A stretch of 64,000 bases of DNA, from contig NZ_CP058215.1 in the NCBI RefSeq assembly GCF_013388255.1, positions 2,347,332 to 2,411,331 of the forward strand, in the 5' to 3' direction. The position numbers were made by a program, and so were the translations under genes. This document shows positions 1-7,735 of this stretch, piece by piece; position 1 is the stretch's first letter, and every line of letters begins with the position of its first letter. Below the pieces are notes generated by a model. The model was not told the origin of the DNA. It was given only the letters and a program-made list of their open reading frames with translations, and made no database searches. The DNA is from Methanolobus zinderi (GTDB lineage: Archaea > Halobacteriota > Methanosarcinia > Methanosarcinales > Methanosarcinaceae).

Positions 1-1752
1 GAACAGCAGTATCATGAAAGTGCAAAGAACAATCTTATAAAAGCCCTGGACATCCTGGAAAAGCTGCTTGAAGCTAATCCTGCGGATTCCGAAATTCGTC
101 GAAGGACGGTTGCTATACTCGGCGAGCTTAACAGTCTTGTGGAAACAGAAGAAGCATCCGAAGCAAAACTTTCCTCTTACGGACTGATTGAGCGCTTGTC
201 TGAGAAATTACTTGAAACTGATCCTTCAAACACTTCCTACAGGCTGAATGTTGCCTTTTCCCGGAACATCAAAGGAAATATCCTTGCAGGATTGAACCGA
301 AATGAAGAAGCTGTTTCCGAGCTCAGGAGTGCAATAGATATTACAAGCGAAGAAACGCAGCTTGAGACGGACGATACTTACGCAAGTTCGGTGAGTATTC
401 TCATCAATGATCTTGAACTCTTTGCAGACCATCTGGACGACAGGGAAGAACAGCTCCAGATCTATGGTACAGTCCTGAACAGGTTTGAGCTGCTTGCGGA
501 ATCCTATCCTGAAAATACAACAGTAAAAGCATCTATTGCAGGTGTTCTGGAAAAAATTGCCGGTATAATGACAGAGAAGGAGAATTACGAAAATTCTGAG
601 TTCATTCTCAATGAAGCTGTAGCAATCTATGATGAACTGCTTTCACTGGAACCTGACAACGAAGAGTATCCGGATAAGCTGTCATCTGTTCTTTTATCCC
701 TTGCAGACCTTAAGTCCGGACTAAAGGATCACGAAGGCTCACTTGAACTATACCTGAGACTTTTCAGGATGAAACCGGAAAACCGGGATACCGGGGAAAA
801 AATAGACGCCACACTCACAGAAATGGAGAAGCTGGCAGAGGATACCAAAAGCAAGGATAGCCTGCTTGCAGAATATAAAAAACTGCTTGGGATCAGAGAA
901 GAGTTAGTTGAGAGCGATTCCGGTAACACACAATATAATCACAGTTTCACCAGACTTAAAGAAAAGATCGCAGCGTTACTTATCGACACCGGACGTGCCA
1001 GAGAGGGAATAGAGATATTGATCTCTACGCTTTCAGCCCGGGAGAGTCCCTCAGCTATTTCCATGATCAGTAATTCCCTGGAAAAGTTCAGGAATTCTAT
1101 TCAAACGGAAGCTGACATCAGCAAACAGATTCGGGATTATGGCCTGCTGCTGGAAGTATACGACAGGCTTGCTGACATGGAGCTTACAGATGAGAGTATA
1201 CTGGAGGATAAAGCGGAGATACTGGAGAGGATTGCAGCACTGTATGATGAGAGCGGTTCAGCTGAAAAAGCCAGGGACCATTATGAATACGCACTTTCCG
1301 TTTATACTCAAATATACTCCGCCAGACCTCCTGAGGTTTCCGGACTGGTAAAAACAGGTAATCTGAAGTGCCGGCTGGCCTCTCTACTGACGGATACCGG
1401 CCACCGGGAAGATGCTGAGAAGATGTTCAGATCATCACTGGATGACTTCCAGAATTTGCTCGAAGATGAACCATACAGCATATCCTACCAGGAAAATGCA
1501 GCATATATACTGAACAACCTGGGTTATCTGCTACTTGAAGAGGGACTTTTCAGGGAAGCCAAGCCATTGTATGAGAACGCTCTCAAGATCTACATCCATA
1601 TACTTGACCTCGAACCCGACAACGCATCCTGCAAGGCTAATGCAGCCTGCACACTCAATAATCTGGGTTACATACTTGAGAATACGGGAAGAGAGAAAGA
1701 TGCCTTGTGGATGTATGAAAAAGCAAGGGAGCTGGGTGAAGACAATAGCTGA
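1..1752 (+). CDS. TPR-repeat protein, 5' end outside window
   Basis: The reading frame is open from base 1, so the gene starts upstream; 583 codons plus stop are visible. The translation consists of degenerate tetratricopeptide-type helical pairs, with recurring patterns such as A..LYE.AL.IY, LNNLGYLL and Y..LL.LEPDN, the clearest near the C-terminus. It has no membrane segment in the visible part. TPR arrays mediate protein-protein contacts; the partner cannot be named from this sequence. An internal GTG at 139 is in frame but has no obvious ribosome site and is probably just a Val codon. The gene is followed by a large imperfect hairpin (1779-1847) that may end its transcript. Confidence 0.85.
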   Translation, partial: EQQYHESAKNNLIKALDILEKLLEANPADSEIRRRTVAILGELNSLVETEEASEAKLSSYGLIERLSEKLLETDPSNTSYRLNVAFSRNIKGNILAGLNRNEEAVSELRSAIDITSEETQLETDDTYASSVSILINDLELFADHLDDREEQLQIYGTVLNRFELLAESYPENTTVKASIAGVLEKIAGIMTEKENYENSEFILNEAVAIYDELLSLEPDNEEYPDKLSSVLLSLADLKSGLKDHEGSLELYLRLFRMKPENRDTGEKIDATLTEMEKLAEDTKSKDSLLAEYKKLLGIREELVESDSGNTQYNHSFTRLKEKIAALLIDTGRAREGIEILISTLSARESPSAISMISNSLEKFRNSIQTEADISKQIRDYGLLLEVYDRLADMELTDESILEDKAEILERIAALYDESGSAEKARDHYEYALSVYTQIYSARPPEVSGLVKTGNLKCRLASLLTDTGHREDAEKMFRSSLDDFQNLLEDEPYSISYQENAAYILNNLGYLLLEEGLFREAKPLYENALKIYIHILDLEPDNASCKANAACTLNNLGYILENTGREKDALWMYEKARELGEDNS

Positions 1753-2258
1753 GAAAAAGATTTTGTACAGATAAGTGTGAGGAATTACCACAATCGTAAA
1801 AAGAGACGGGTTTTCTTTTTTAACGGAGGAATTTGTGGTAATTCTTCTTTGACAATAACCGATGACGACAATAACCCCATACATCCCGGCGTTGTGCCGG
1901 AATGTATCCACCATCGCTCATACTCCACTTATTTAGCTCATACTCCATTTTTGAATTTCTGCGGCAAAGGAATGAAGGCAAAGTTTATGTTTTGAGGGAT
2001 TGAGGGGATGACTTTGCCCGGATCCTTTGAGATTTCGTTTTTTGATGAGGTCCATATCGAACCTGTATCCAAATTGGTCACTGCAGACAACCTGTCTTAT
2101 CAGGTTTGTGGCTGCAATTCCTACTATAAAAACAAACTATATAAATATATCTATATTATTATATATAATAATACTCATAATGATGAGGTGTTGATGGTTG
2201 CCACATAATTGAAAATATCAGAAAATACGATCGGAAAACGGATATGAGAGCTTGTATT
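1753..2258. other. Structured intergenic stretch without a supported gene
   Basis: No convincing coding region. Besides the hairpin at 1779-1847 there is a second stem at 1879-1890/1896-1907 (ATACATCCCGGC against GCCGGAATGTAT, one mismatch, 5-nt loop). The 12-bp sequence GCTCATACTCCA occurs at 1916-1927 and again at 1936-1947. A third imperfect stem (GCAGACAACCTG / CAGGTTTGTGGCTGC) lies at about 2083-2115. The 2120-2190 segment is very AT-rich. Short open frames crossing these structures look accidental. Confidence 0.5.
1779..1847. repeat. Long imperfect hairpin after the TPR gene
   Basis: Arms 1779-1793 and 1833-1847 pair over 15 bp with one G-U pair (core GAATTACCACAA / TTGTGGTAATTC is perfect). 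The inner part pairs imperfectly as well: CGTAAAAAGA at 1795-1804 against TCTTTTTTAACG. It lies 27 bp past the TPR stop. It could be a terminator or RNA-processing structure, the remnant of a small mobile element, or part of an RNA gene. Confidence 0.6.
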
Positions 2259-2423
2259 CTAATAAAGAGGAAGCTTGTTAAAAAGATATGCACAAACCCC
2301 GCCTATTACAAATATACGCATGAAATCCAGATTGTATGGCAAAGCTCCGCTTGCATAACATAACATCAGGCTAACAAGCAAGCCAATAAATATGGTATAA
2401 ATCACAAGGTCTTCCATTTCCAT
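2259..2423 (-). CDS. Very small membrane protein (54 aa)
   Basis: The ATG at 2423 is preceded by AAGTGATT, a match to the GTGAT part of the archaeal ribosome site, with 5-nt spacing. The 54-residue product has two hydrophobic segments (about 6-27, VIYTIFIGLLVSLMLC, and 34-49, FMRIFVIGGVCAYLF), suggesting a two-helix membrane peptide. It is the last of four tiny minus-strand genes with gaps of only 10-32 nt. Function unknown. Short length limits certainty, but spacing, ribosome site and composition favour a real gene. Confidence 0.5.
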   Translation of the reverse strand: MEMEDLVIYTIFIGLLVSLMLCYASGALPYNLDFMRIFVIGGVCAYLFNKLPLY

Positions 2424-2436
2424 ATTGAATCACTTT

Positions 2437-2661
2437 TCAGTAATCCGGCAGGAAAGCATACTTGCCAGTTGATAGCTTCGTATAATATGAGTATCTGTCC
2501 TGCGTGGTTTCGGTAAAATGGTCCATATCATATAAAACAGTTAACACTGCAAAAACGGACAACTTTTTTAGTATCTCATAAGTCAGAGAATGCACATAGC
2601 ATGCATATACACAAAAGCCTGTGAGAAGAATACAATAAAACGAAAAATAATCAATAAACAT
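2437..2661 (-). CDS. Small membrane protein (74 aa)
   Basis: The product has two hydrophobic stretches (about residues 4-30 and 34-45) and a polar C-terminal tail rich in Tyr, Asp and Thr. AGGGT lies about 6 nt before the ATG, within the short palindrome CCCTGTTTAACAGGG (2669-2683). It follows the zinc-ribbon genes by 32 nt and precedes the 54-residue membrane gene by 13 nt, all on one strand. I recognise no family. A chance frame is possible because the region is AT-rich. Confidence 0.4.
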   Translation of the reverse strand: MFIDYFSFYCILLTGFCVYACYVHSLTYEILKKLSVFAVLTVLYDMDHFTETTQDRYSYYTKLSTGKYAFLPDY

Positions 2662-2693
2662 ACAGGACCCTGTTTAACAGGGACCTTTTCTAA

Positions 2694-2834
2694 TCAAACA
2701 AAGTCAGAAGATACGAGGTATCCGCAACTTCTGCAGTAATAGAATACATTCATACCCATTATCTGTCTTTTCAGCATTTCCCTGCATCGGAAACATATCT
2801 TATTCTTTTTTTCCTTAGATTTCAGTAAGCCCAT
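2694..2834 (-). CDS. Zinc-ribbon mini-protein (46 aa)
   Basis: The 46-residue product has a basic N-terminus (KSKEKKNK) and two Cys pairs, C14-F-R-C17 and C34-R-S-C37-G, the spacing of a single zinc ribbon. A strong ribosome site (GAGGTG, then 6 nt, then ATG) overlaps the stop codon of the preceding gene, which suggests coupled translation. Such ribbons often bind nucleic acid or protein partners; the actual role is unknown. It forms a tandem with the gene at 2845-2982, but the two share little beyond the Cys pattern and CG(Y). Confidence 0.75.
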   Translation of the reverse strand: MGLLKSKEKKNKICFRCREMLKRQIMGMNVFYYCRSCGYLVSSDFV

Positions 2835-2844
2835 TTTCCCCACC

Positions 2845-2982
2845 TCACACAATCATCATAGAAGAGTCCAGTCTTGCTGTCCCTTTTCTGGCCCAGTAGC
2901 CACATGTTTCACAAAACTGTATTCCTTTGCCATTCTCATCCAACCGGGATTTACACACCGGACATTTTTGTAACTGCTTCAT
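2845..2982 (-). CDS. Zinc-ribbon mini-protein (45 aa)
   Basis: The 45-residue product carries C7-P-V-C10 and C24-E-T-C27-GYWA, a compact zinc-ribbon pattern. The ATG at 2982 is preceded by GTGGGG at 7-12 nt. It is the first gene of the four-gene run on the minus strand. A TATA-like TTAAATAAA (3071-3079) and the palindrome TATCA-G-TGATA (2997-3007) lie upstream. Function unknown; nucleic-acid binding is possible on family grounds only. Confidence 0.75.
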   Translation of the reverse strand: MKQLQKCPVCKSRLDENGKGIQFCETCGYWARKGTARLDSSMMIV

Positions 2983-2996
2983 TGTTTACCCCACTG

Positions 2997-3079
2997 TATC
3001 AGTGATAGATACGGACCCCCCAGGTAAATGATCTGAGAAGCCATCCCCGATAAGCCTATAGTGCCATGTTTTTATTTAA
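2997..3079 (-). promoter_or_regulatory. Probable promoter and palindrome of the mini-gene run
   Basis: On the minus strand TTAAATAAA at 3071-3079 fits an archaeal TATA box, putting the transcript start near 3048 and giving a leader of about 65 nt. In that leader TATCAGTGATA (2997-3007) is a perfect palindrome around a central G and could be an operator or a small stem. No experimental support. Confidence 0.4.
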
Positions 3080-3249
3080 GCTAATCTGGAATGAAATTCA
3101 TAAGGCATGCTCGGATAAGAATGCTTTTGAATTTTTAGTACTACCTTAAACACTATGCTCAGAATGAAAATAGGATCTGGACAGTAAAAATAAATACTTT
3201 ATCAAAAATATGGAATATCTTAAAATCAATAAAGGATCAATATTATCTG

Positions 3250-4077
3250 ATGGACATACACAGGACTGCAGCCTTCAACCGTCCCCTTGACCTGAACAAT
3301 ACGGGAAACTTCCTTATACTACTGATAACAGCAAGCGTAATACCCGCTTCAGTAATTTATCATTACTTTTCCACAGAATCGCTCATGAGTGCGGTATTAA
3401 GTGGTTTCAGGACAGGCATAATAGTGTTTCTTACCTGGGCAGTCTCCCGGGAACTTGATCCGGATAACGATTTATCCGCATTCGTAGCTGTAACCCTGGT
3501 ATTGATATTTATTCCGCTATTAGGACAGGCATCTGTTCTGCCTATATTCTGGATTCTCCTGATCTTGCGTACCTTAAATCGCAGCTCAGGCGTCAGACCC
3601 GGCGTTTTAGATATGTTCTTTATACTGATATTGGGAACCCTGCTTACATCTACCGTATCCTGGATATATGGTGTTCTTACAACGCTTGGGCTTTTGCTTG
3701 ATAGTAAACTGCCCCCATCTGACAGAATTCATTTTTGGGCTGGCATCTTTATGGGAATCATTACCTTATTATCCGTTTTACCTGAAGGTTTAATCCTACC
3801 AAACATCTCATTTTCGACATTACCGATACTGATCATAGTAGCGATACTGTTCCTCCCGGTGATCATGGGTTCCTCTGAAATAAAAAGCATTGCAGACAGG
3901 ACCGAAGAAAAGTTAGATCCCACAAGAGTAATGATGGCACAGTTAATGGCACTGGTCGTGGTTCTTAGTTTTAGCCTGACAGAAGTTCATGGATGGTTGT
4001 ATGCAATGTACTGTGTTCTTGCAGGTACAGGCCTGTACAGGATATTTTTCAGGAAACTGCTGCCTGAAGAACTATAA
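3250..4077 (+). CDS. Multispanning membrane protein, family not recognised
   Basis: The 275-residue product is almost entirely hydrophobic, with about eight predicted transmembrane segments separated by short charged loops (for example RELDPDND near 70 and DRTEEKLDPTR near 220). There are no transporter signature motifs I can name. GGATCA lies about 10 nt before the ATG. The gamma-carbonic-anhydrase-like gene starts 52 bp downstream on the same strand, so the two may be cotranscribed. Function unknown. Confidence 0.75.
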   Translation: MDIHRTAAFNRPLDLNNTGNFLILLITASVIPASVIYHYFSTESLMSAVLSGFRTGIIVFLTWAVSRELDPDNDLSAFVAVTLVLIFIPLLGQASVLPIFWILLILRTLNRSSGVRPGVLDMFFILILGTLLTSTVSWIYGVLTTLGLLLDSKLPPSDRIHFWAGIFMGIITLLSVLPEGLILPNISFSTLPILIIVAILFLPVIMGSSEIKSIADRTEEKLDPTRVMMAQLMALVVVLSFSLTEVHGWLYAMYCVLAGTGLYRIFFRKLLPEEL

Positions 4078-4129
4078 GGAAACAGGAATTATTAAACGAT
4101 CACAGAAAGAAGAATGATACGAGGACGAT

Positions 4130-4642
4130 ATGATGATCATGGATTTCAAGAATAAGAGACCTTCAATCTCAGAGCAGGCATACATAGCTGATTCTGCAGA
4201 CATAATAGGGGATGTTGAAATCGGAGATTTTTCAAGTATCTGGTTCAATGCCGTACTTCGTGGTGATACGGGCAGTATTCGCATAGGCAGCAGAACAAGT
4301 ATCCAGGACAATGTTGTGATCCATGCGGACAGTCCCATGAATGTACATATTGGAAATGACGTCACTGTCGGACACGGGGCTGTGGTTCATGGTTGTACGA
4401 TAGACGATAATGTGATAATAGGCATGAACTCTACGATACTCAACGGAGCACAGATTGGGAAGAACTCAATTGTCGGTGCAAACGCACTTGTTCCAGAGGG
4501 GAAGCGATTTCCTGATAACAGTATCATACTGGGAGTGCCTGCAAAGGTTAAAAGAGAAGCCACCGATCAGGACATGCAGAATATATCAGAGAATGCTGCA
4601 GAGTATGTTAGTCTTGCAAAAGAATATAAAAGTACAAAGTAG
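4130..4642 (+). CDS. Gamma-carbonic-anhydrase-like hexapeptide-repeat protein
   Basis: The 170-residue product is a left-handed beta-helix protein: hexapeptide repeats run from about residue 25 to 125 (IGDVEIGDFSSIWF, IGNDVTVGHGAVVHG). Three His (H65, H82, H87) match the zinc ligands of gamma-class carbonic anhydrases, and the RGD loop (R44-G45-D46) is typical of the YrdA/PaaY/Cam-like group. The family includes true carbonic anhydrases and proteins without known activity. It lacks the extended acidic loop of secreted methanosarcinal Cam, so it is more like the cytosolic type. GAGGA precedes the start; ATG at 4133 is an alternative. Confidence 0.88.
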   Translation: MMIMDFKNKRPSISEQAYIADSADIIGDVEIGDFSSIWFNAVLRGDTGSIRIGSRTSIQDNVVIHADSPMNVHIGNDVTVGHGAVVHGCTIDDNVIIGMNSTILNGAQIGKNSIVGANALVPEGKRFPDNSIILGVPAKVKREATDQDMQNISENAAEYVSLAKEYKSTK

Positions 4643-4674
4643 TGAAGAGATACTCTACAGGTAAAGCAGCCTGA

Positions 4675-5355
4675 TTATATCTTCTTTCTTCCAAATACAA
4701 ATGCTAGTGCAATTAACAGGGATACAGGAAGGAAAACCGATGGAAATTCAGGTATTTCCTCATATCCGGATACTCCTGAATAGTAAATCTGTGACTGGTC
4801 ACTGCACATTTGCAGGCTGTTCTCACTTATTCCACTTACCCTTCCGGTGCTTGAGAAGTTACCTTCCTGAACAGTGAGTACATGTTCAAAAGTAATACTT
4901 TCATTTGCACTGAGAGAGTCACATTCTCCGATATCACCGAAGTTGTCGTCAGTTACGCAGACATCAATTAGTCCCGAACTTCCGCTGTTGATAACCATGT
5001 ATGATATATTGACCTCTGAGCCTGAGACAAATGAAGGACCAGGGAAGGTAGCTGCATCCTGACCATCCAGCATGATCCTTATGTCGATATCATAATCTTC
5101 AGTTGACAGAGAAGAATCGGATTCATTATCCCTGGAATAGGTGACAGTACTGTGACCGCTATGTTTCCACCAACCGGGTTTTGTATCCGTTGCACCGGTC
5201 TCATTGTCATCCGGTGTTGACATCAGGGCTGGAGGATATGTCTCGTTATCGATCGGAGCAGGTGCATCATCAGTCAGTTCCTTCGGTAACTCTGGCAAAA
5301 CGATTGCAATAAGTAATATAAATACAAGTATTGAGATAATACGTTTTGGCTCCAT
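4675..5355 (-). CDS. Secreted PEF-CTERM-type surface protein
   Basis: The product starts with a basic N-terminus followed by a hydrophobic signal segment (residues 5-22). A Ser/Thr/Asp-rich ectodomain follows, containing a beta-sandwich-like stretch about 75-190 with paired Cys (ICVTDDNFGDIGEC). It ends with EIPEFPSVFLPVSLLIALAF and then a basic cluster: a PEF motif, a hydrophobic helix and a basic tail. This tripartite tail is the known substrate signal of archaeal PEF-CTERM sorting, in which an archaeosortase removes the tail and a lipid anchor is attached. I chose the ATG at 5355 (AGGT 7 nt before it); in-frame starts exist at 5361 and 5370. It stands alone, convergent with the carbonic-anhydrase-like gene. 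Ligand unknown. Confidence 0.8.
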   Translation of the reverse strand: MEPKRIISILVFILLIAIVLPELPKELTDDAPAPIDNETYPPALMSTPDDNETGATDTKPGWWKHSGHSTVTYSRDNESDSSLSTEDYDIDIRIMLDGQDAATFPGPSFVSGSEVNISYMVINSGSSGLIDVCVTDDNFGDIGECDSLSANESITFEHVLTVQEGNFSSTGRVSGISENSLQMCSDQSQIYYSGVSGYEEIPEFPSVFLPVSLLIALAFVFGRKKI

Positions 5356-5728
5356 GGTCATACCTGACACTCAAGTTTTGTGACAATAATACCCTGTATA
5401 TAAATTATATACAGATCCTGTATAATTAGGTATTGGCCGGCGCAATAGAATTTAAATTACTTAACATTAATACGAAATAATTTTCTGTATCTGTTTTTGA
5501 ATTACTTCAAAAATTAAGATGCTGTTTAAATGTAAAAAAGGATTAGGTTAAATAAAAAAAAATAACTAATTTAGATTTACGGGTTAGGGAGTGAGAAAGA
5601 GAAGACGGGAGTGGGAGCGAGATGGAATATATCTCGGCTTCGCAAGGAAAGAGGCGCCAGATGCGTGGTAATTGTTATTCTATTGGCGCCTCAACCTACC
5701 ATATACTTATTCCAACCCTTCTGAAAAA
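5356..5728. other. Intergenic stretch with a GC-rich candidate RNA
   Basis: The left part (5380-5575) is very AT-rich. At about 5579-5695 the composition changes sharply to G-rich and purine-rich. This island ends in a perfect 9-bp inverted repeat, GAGGCGCCA (5651-5659) and TGGCGCCTC (5684-5692), with a 24-nt loop. A TATA-like GGTTAAATAAA lies near 5545-5556. Together this resembles a small transcribed RNA with a 3' stem. No gene of a known RNA family was recognised. Confidence 0.4.
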
Positions 5729-6679
5729 TCAGCAATTTGTACCCCTTGTATCTGAATCACCCGTTCTGGAACTTTTCTGTAAAGACCTGTAGAGTATAGC
5801 CAGTATCTTATCCTTAATAATATCCCTGTCCGCATAGCAAGAACGATAGTATACCCTGATCTTCATGCCTTCTTTATCCGAATCCAGCCTTAGATCTATC
5901 CTGGAAGAGAAAGTTTTTCCTATTTCAGTATTGAGTTCTTCGGCGAGAGTGCTCAGGTCAAGAGAGATACCAGATGTATTTACAGGCGTTTTAGTGAGAT
6001 ACAGATCAAATTCAGTTGCAAACTGCCCTCTTCCATAATTGCGGATCGGTTTTTCGAGGAACAGCTTATTGGGTACTTTATAAAAATCATCATATGTTTC
6101 CGGAGAGTCGTCAAGCAGCACATAGAACATTCCTATATGTTTTACCATCCCCTCTATACCCTCAATGTGTATGTGATCCCCTATTTTGAAGGGTTTCTTT
6201 GTCAGCAGTATGAACCATGAGATATACGAAAGGATGACATCCCTGATCGCAAAGGCAAAACCCGTGGCAATCAGACCAAGGAATATTGCAATATCCTGAA
6301 CTTGAATGCCTATTATTACAAATACATAGATCGTGGCTATCGTATACAGGAGAGCGATATACGCCTTGCTGAGCAGTATCCTCTGTTCGGGCTCGAATGC
6401 ATCCCCGAACAGGTACATTATCCTGTTCACGGTCAGCCTTGCCACAATGGAAGCCAGGGCATAGGACATCAGGATAGTCAGCGCAAGGGACAGATAGTCT
6501 ATAACCGCCTGTGGGATGCTTATAATGTTCTGCTGGTTGGCAAGAACAACCAAAGCCAGCAACAGTATAAGAAGCAGGAACAGAAGTATTGTCCTGTTGA
6601 GAAATTTATGCCTGAACTTACCCTTGATTTCATCAAAGTTTTTTGAATTTAGTTTTTCAGTGAACGGCTCTTTGGACAT
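5729..6679 (-). CDS. MscS-family mechanosensitive channel
   Basis: The 316-residue product has a soluble N-terminal tail, about four membrane segments between residues 28 and 170, and the family's pore/beta-domain signature GFAFAIRDVILSYISWFILL followed by KKPFKIGDHIHIEGIEGMVKHIGMFYVLL. A cytoplasmic alpha/beta domain follows. Such channels release solutes upon hypo-osmotic shock. AGGTA lies 6 nt before the ATG. A second, clearly related copy lies at 19559-20545. Confidence 0.92.
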   Translation of the reverse strand: MSKEPFTEKLNSKNFDEIKGKFRHKFLNRTILLFLLLILLLALVVLANQQNIISIPQAVIDYLSLALTILMSYALASIVARLTVNRIMYLFGDAFEPEQRILLSKAYIALLYTIATIYVFVIIGIQVQDIAIFLGLIATGFAFAIRDVILSYISWFILLTKKPFKIGDHIHIEGIEGMVKHIGMFYVLLDDSPETYDDFYKVPNKLFLEKPIRNYGRGQFATEFDLYLTKTPVNTSGISLDLSTLAEELNTEIGKTFSSRIDLRLDSDKEGMKIRVYYRSCYADRDIIKDKILAILYRSLQKSSRTGDSDTRGTNC

Positions 6680-6737
6680 GGAAGTACCTTTTTAGATATC
6701 CAGGTCATTTAAGTTTATAAATCTTTATATAATCATA

Positions 6738-7148
6738 TTACACCATAATTCGGAAGCGACACTCATTATCACCGGCAAGAATTGTCTTTTCCATCTTCAC
6801 ATCCACATCCCTGCCCAGTCCAAGTCTGAATTTTTTCTTGAGATTTCCCAGTGTGCAAAAGCAGAGTGTTTTGGAAGCGCCTTCAGTATTTTCATTTACA
6901 AGCGGACAATAGCACCTGTCAAAAACAACATAAACTTCATCGTTCTCGATACTGACCCTCCACTGCCGGGATAATTCTTTCAGAAATTCATCTTCGTTTG
7001 CGGCCAGGTCCCTGATATTCAGAAGTTTTTCATCCGTAAGATGAGTGAACGGACATTCTTCACCACATGATTCCATAACTTTGATTTTTACCTTCTCGTC
7101 CAGATTTTCATCCAGACTTTTAAGTAATTGCTTTACCCATGTATCCAT
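6738..7148 (-). CDS. Conserved Cys-rich protein of unknown function
   Basis: The 136-residue soluble product has seven Cys: C28-x3-C32, C79-Y-C81, C96-F-C98 and C130, in a context (ESCGEECPF, DRCYCPLV, LCFCTLGNLKKKF) suggesting bound metal or a redox-active cluster. The start at 7148 is set by AGGAG about 7 nt upstream; an in-frame extension of 11 codons upstream is unlikely. The arrangement recalls small Cys-rich conserved proteins of methanogens (possibly DUF6144-like), but I am not certain of the family. It stands alone between mscS and a long intergenic stretch. Confidence 0.75.
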   Translation of the reverse strand: MDTWVKQLLKSLDENLDEKVKIKVMESCGEECPFTHLTDEKLLNIRDLAANEDEFLKELSRQWRVSIENDEVYVVFDRCYCPLVNENTEGASKTLCFCTLGNLKKKFRLGLGRDVDVKMEKTILAGDNECRFRIMV

Positions 7149-7735
7149 GTGTCTTCTCCTTTCAAATAAAAATACTATCATGGAAGTAAATCAGCCTTAT
7201 CCTTTGTAATCTCAAAGGTAAATTCAGTAAATTCAACACTTATCTTCGTATTTATCCGGGTCTTCAAGCTTTTATTTGTGATCATGTCCTGAATTTATTA
7301 GGTTAGTCTGATAAATCTTTGGATTCTGCCCCTGAATCTCTTTTCCCGAGTACACTCTCCACAGCAGCCTGTAAACTATATAACTTTATTCAAGTTTACA
7401 TTGAGGTTAAAACTTAAGTTAACGTTGTAAATTCAATCAGGTTTACGTTAAATACCATAACGACAGATTTTTATATGCGGATTTATCCACAATCCGCCAG
7501 AGTGGGGACAGCACTTGTCGGGGTATCTGGGTCGTATCTCGAGTCTACAAGAACAATGATGCCTGTTTGACATTTTAGTGGCATCTATCCCTACCTCCTG
7601 ATTGGAATATAAACTCATATTAAGTCATAATTGTTTTTCAACAGGAGGCATGAACACGACTCACATACGGAAAATCTGCTGTAGACTCTCCACCTCTGCA
7701 AACATCGAATTTTTAAGTGGCCACAGAATAAAAGA
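7149..7735. other. Long intergenic stretch with repeat motifs and a possible leaderless mini-ORF
   Basis: Around 7380-7455 there are several variants of GTTTACRTT and its reverse (AACGTTGTAAA), which could be binding sites for the adjacent FilR1-type regulator. TTTATAT at 7469-7475 is a good TATA box; about 27 nt later a GTG (7502) opens a 22-codon frame ending at 7570 in a locally GC-rich segment. That is consistent with a leaderless peptide, a gene remnant or a small RNA. An ATG at 7650 has AGGAGG only 1 nt before it, too close to be used normally. No firm gene. Confidence 0.4.

Noticed and set aside
1879-1947. Short repeats considered as a CRISPR remnant
   Set aside because: Only two 12-bp copies 20 nt apart, no further repeats or spacers and no cas genes in the window.
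1777-2208. Open frames of 72 and 66 codons on the plus strand
   Set aside because: They run through hairpins and direct repeats, have no ribosome site and no family-like features.
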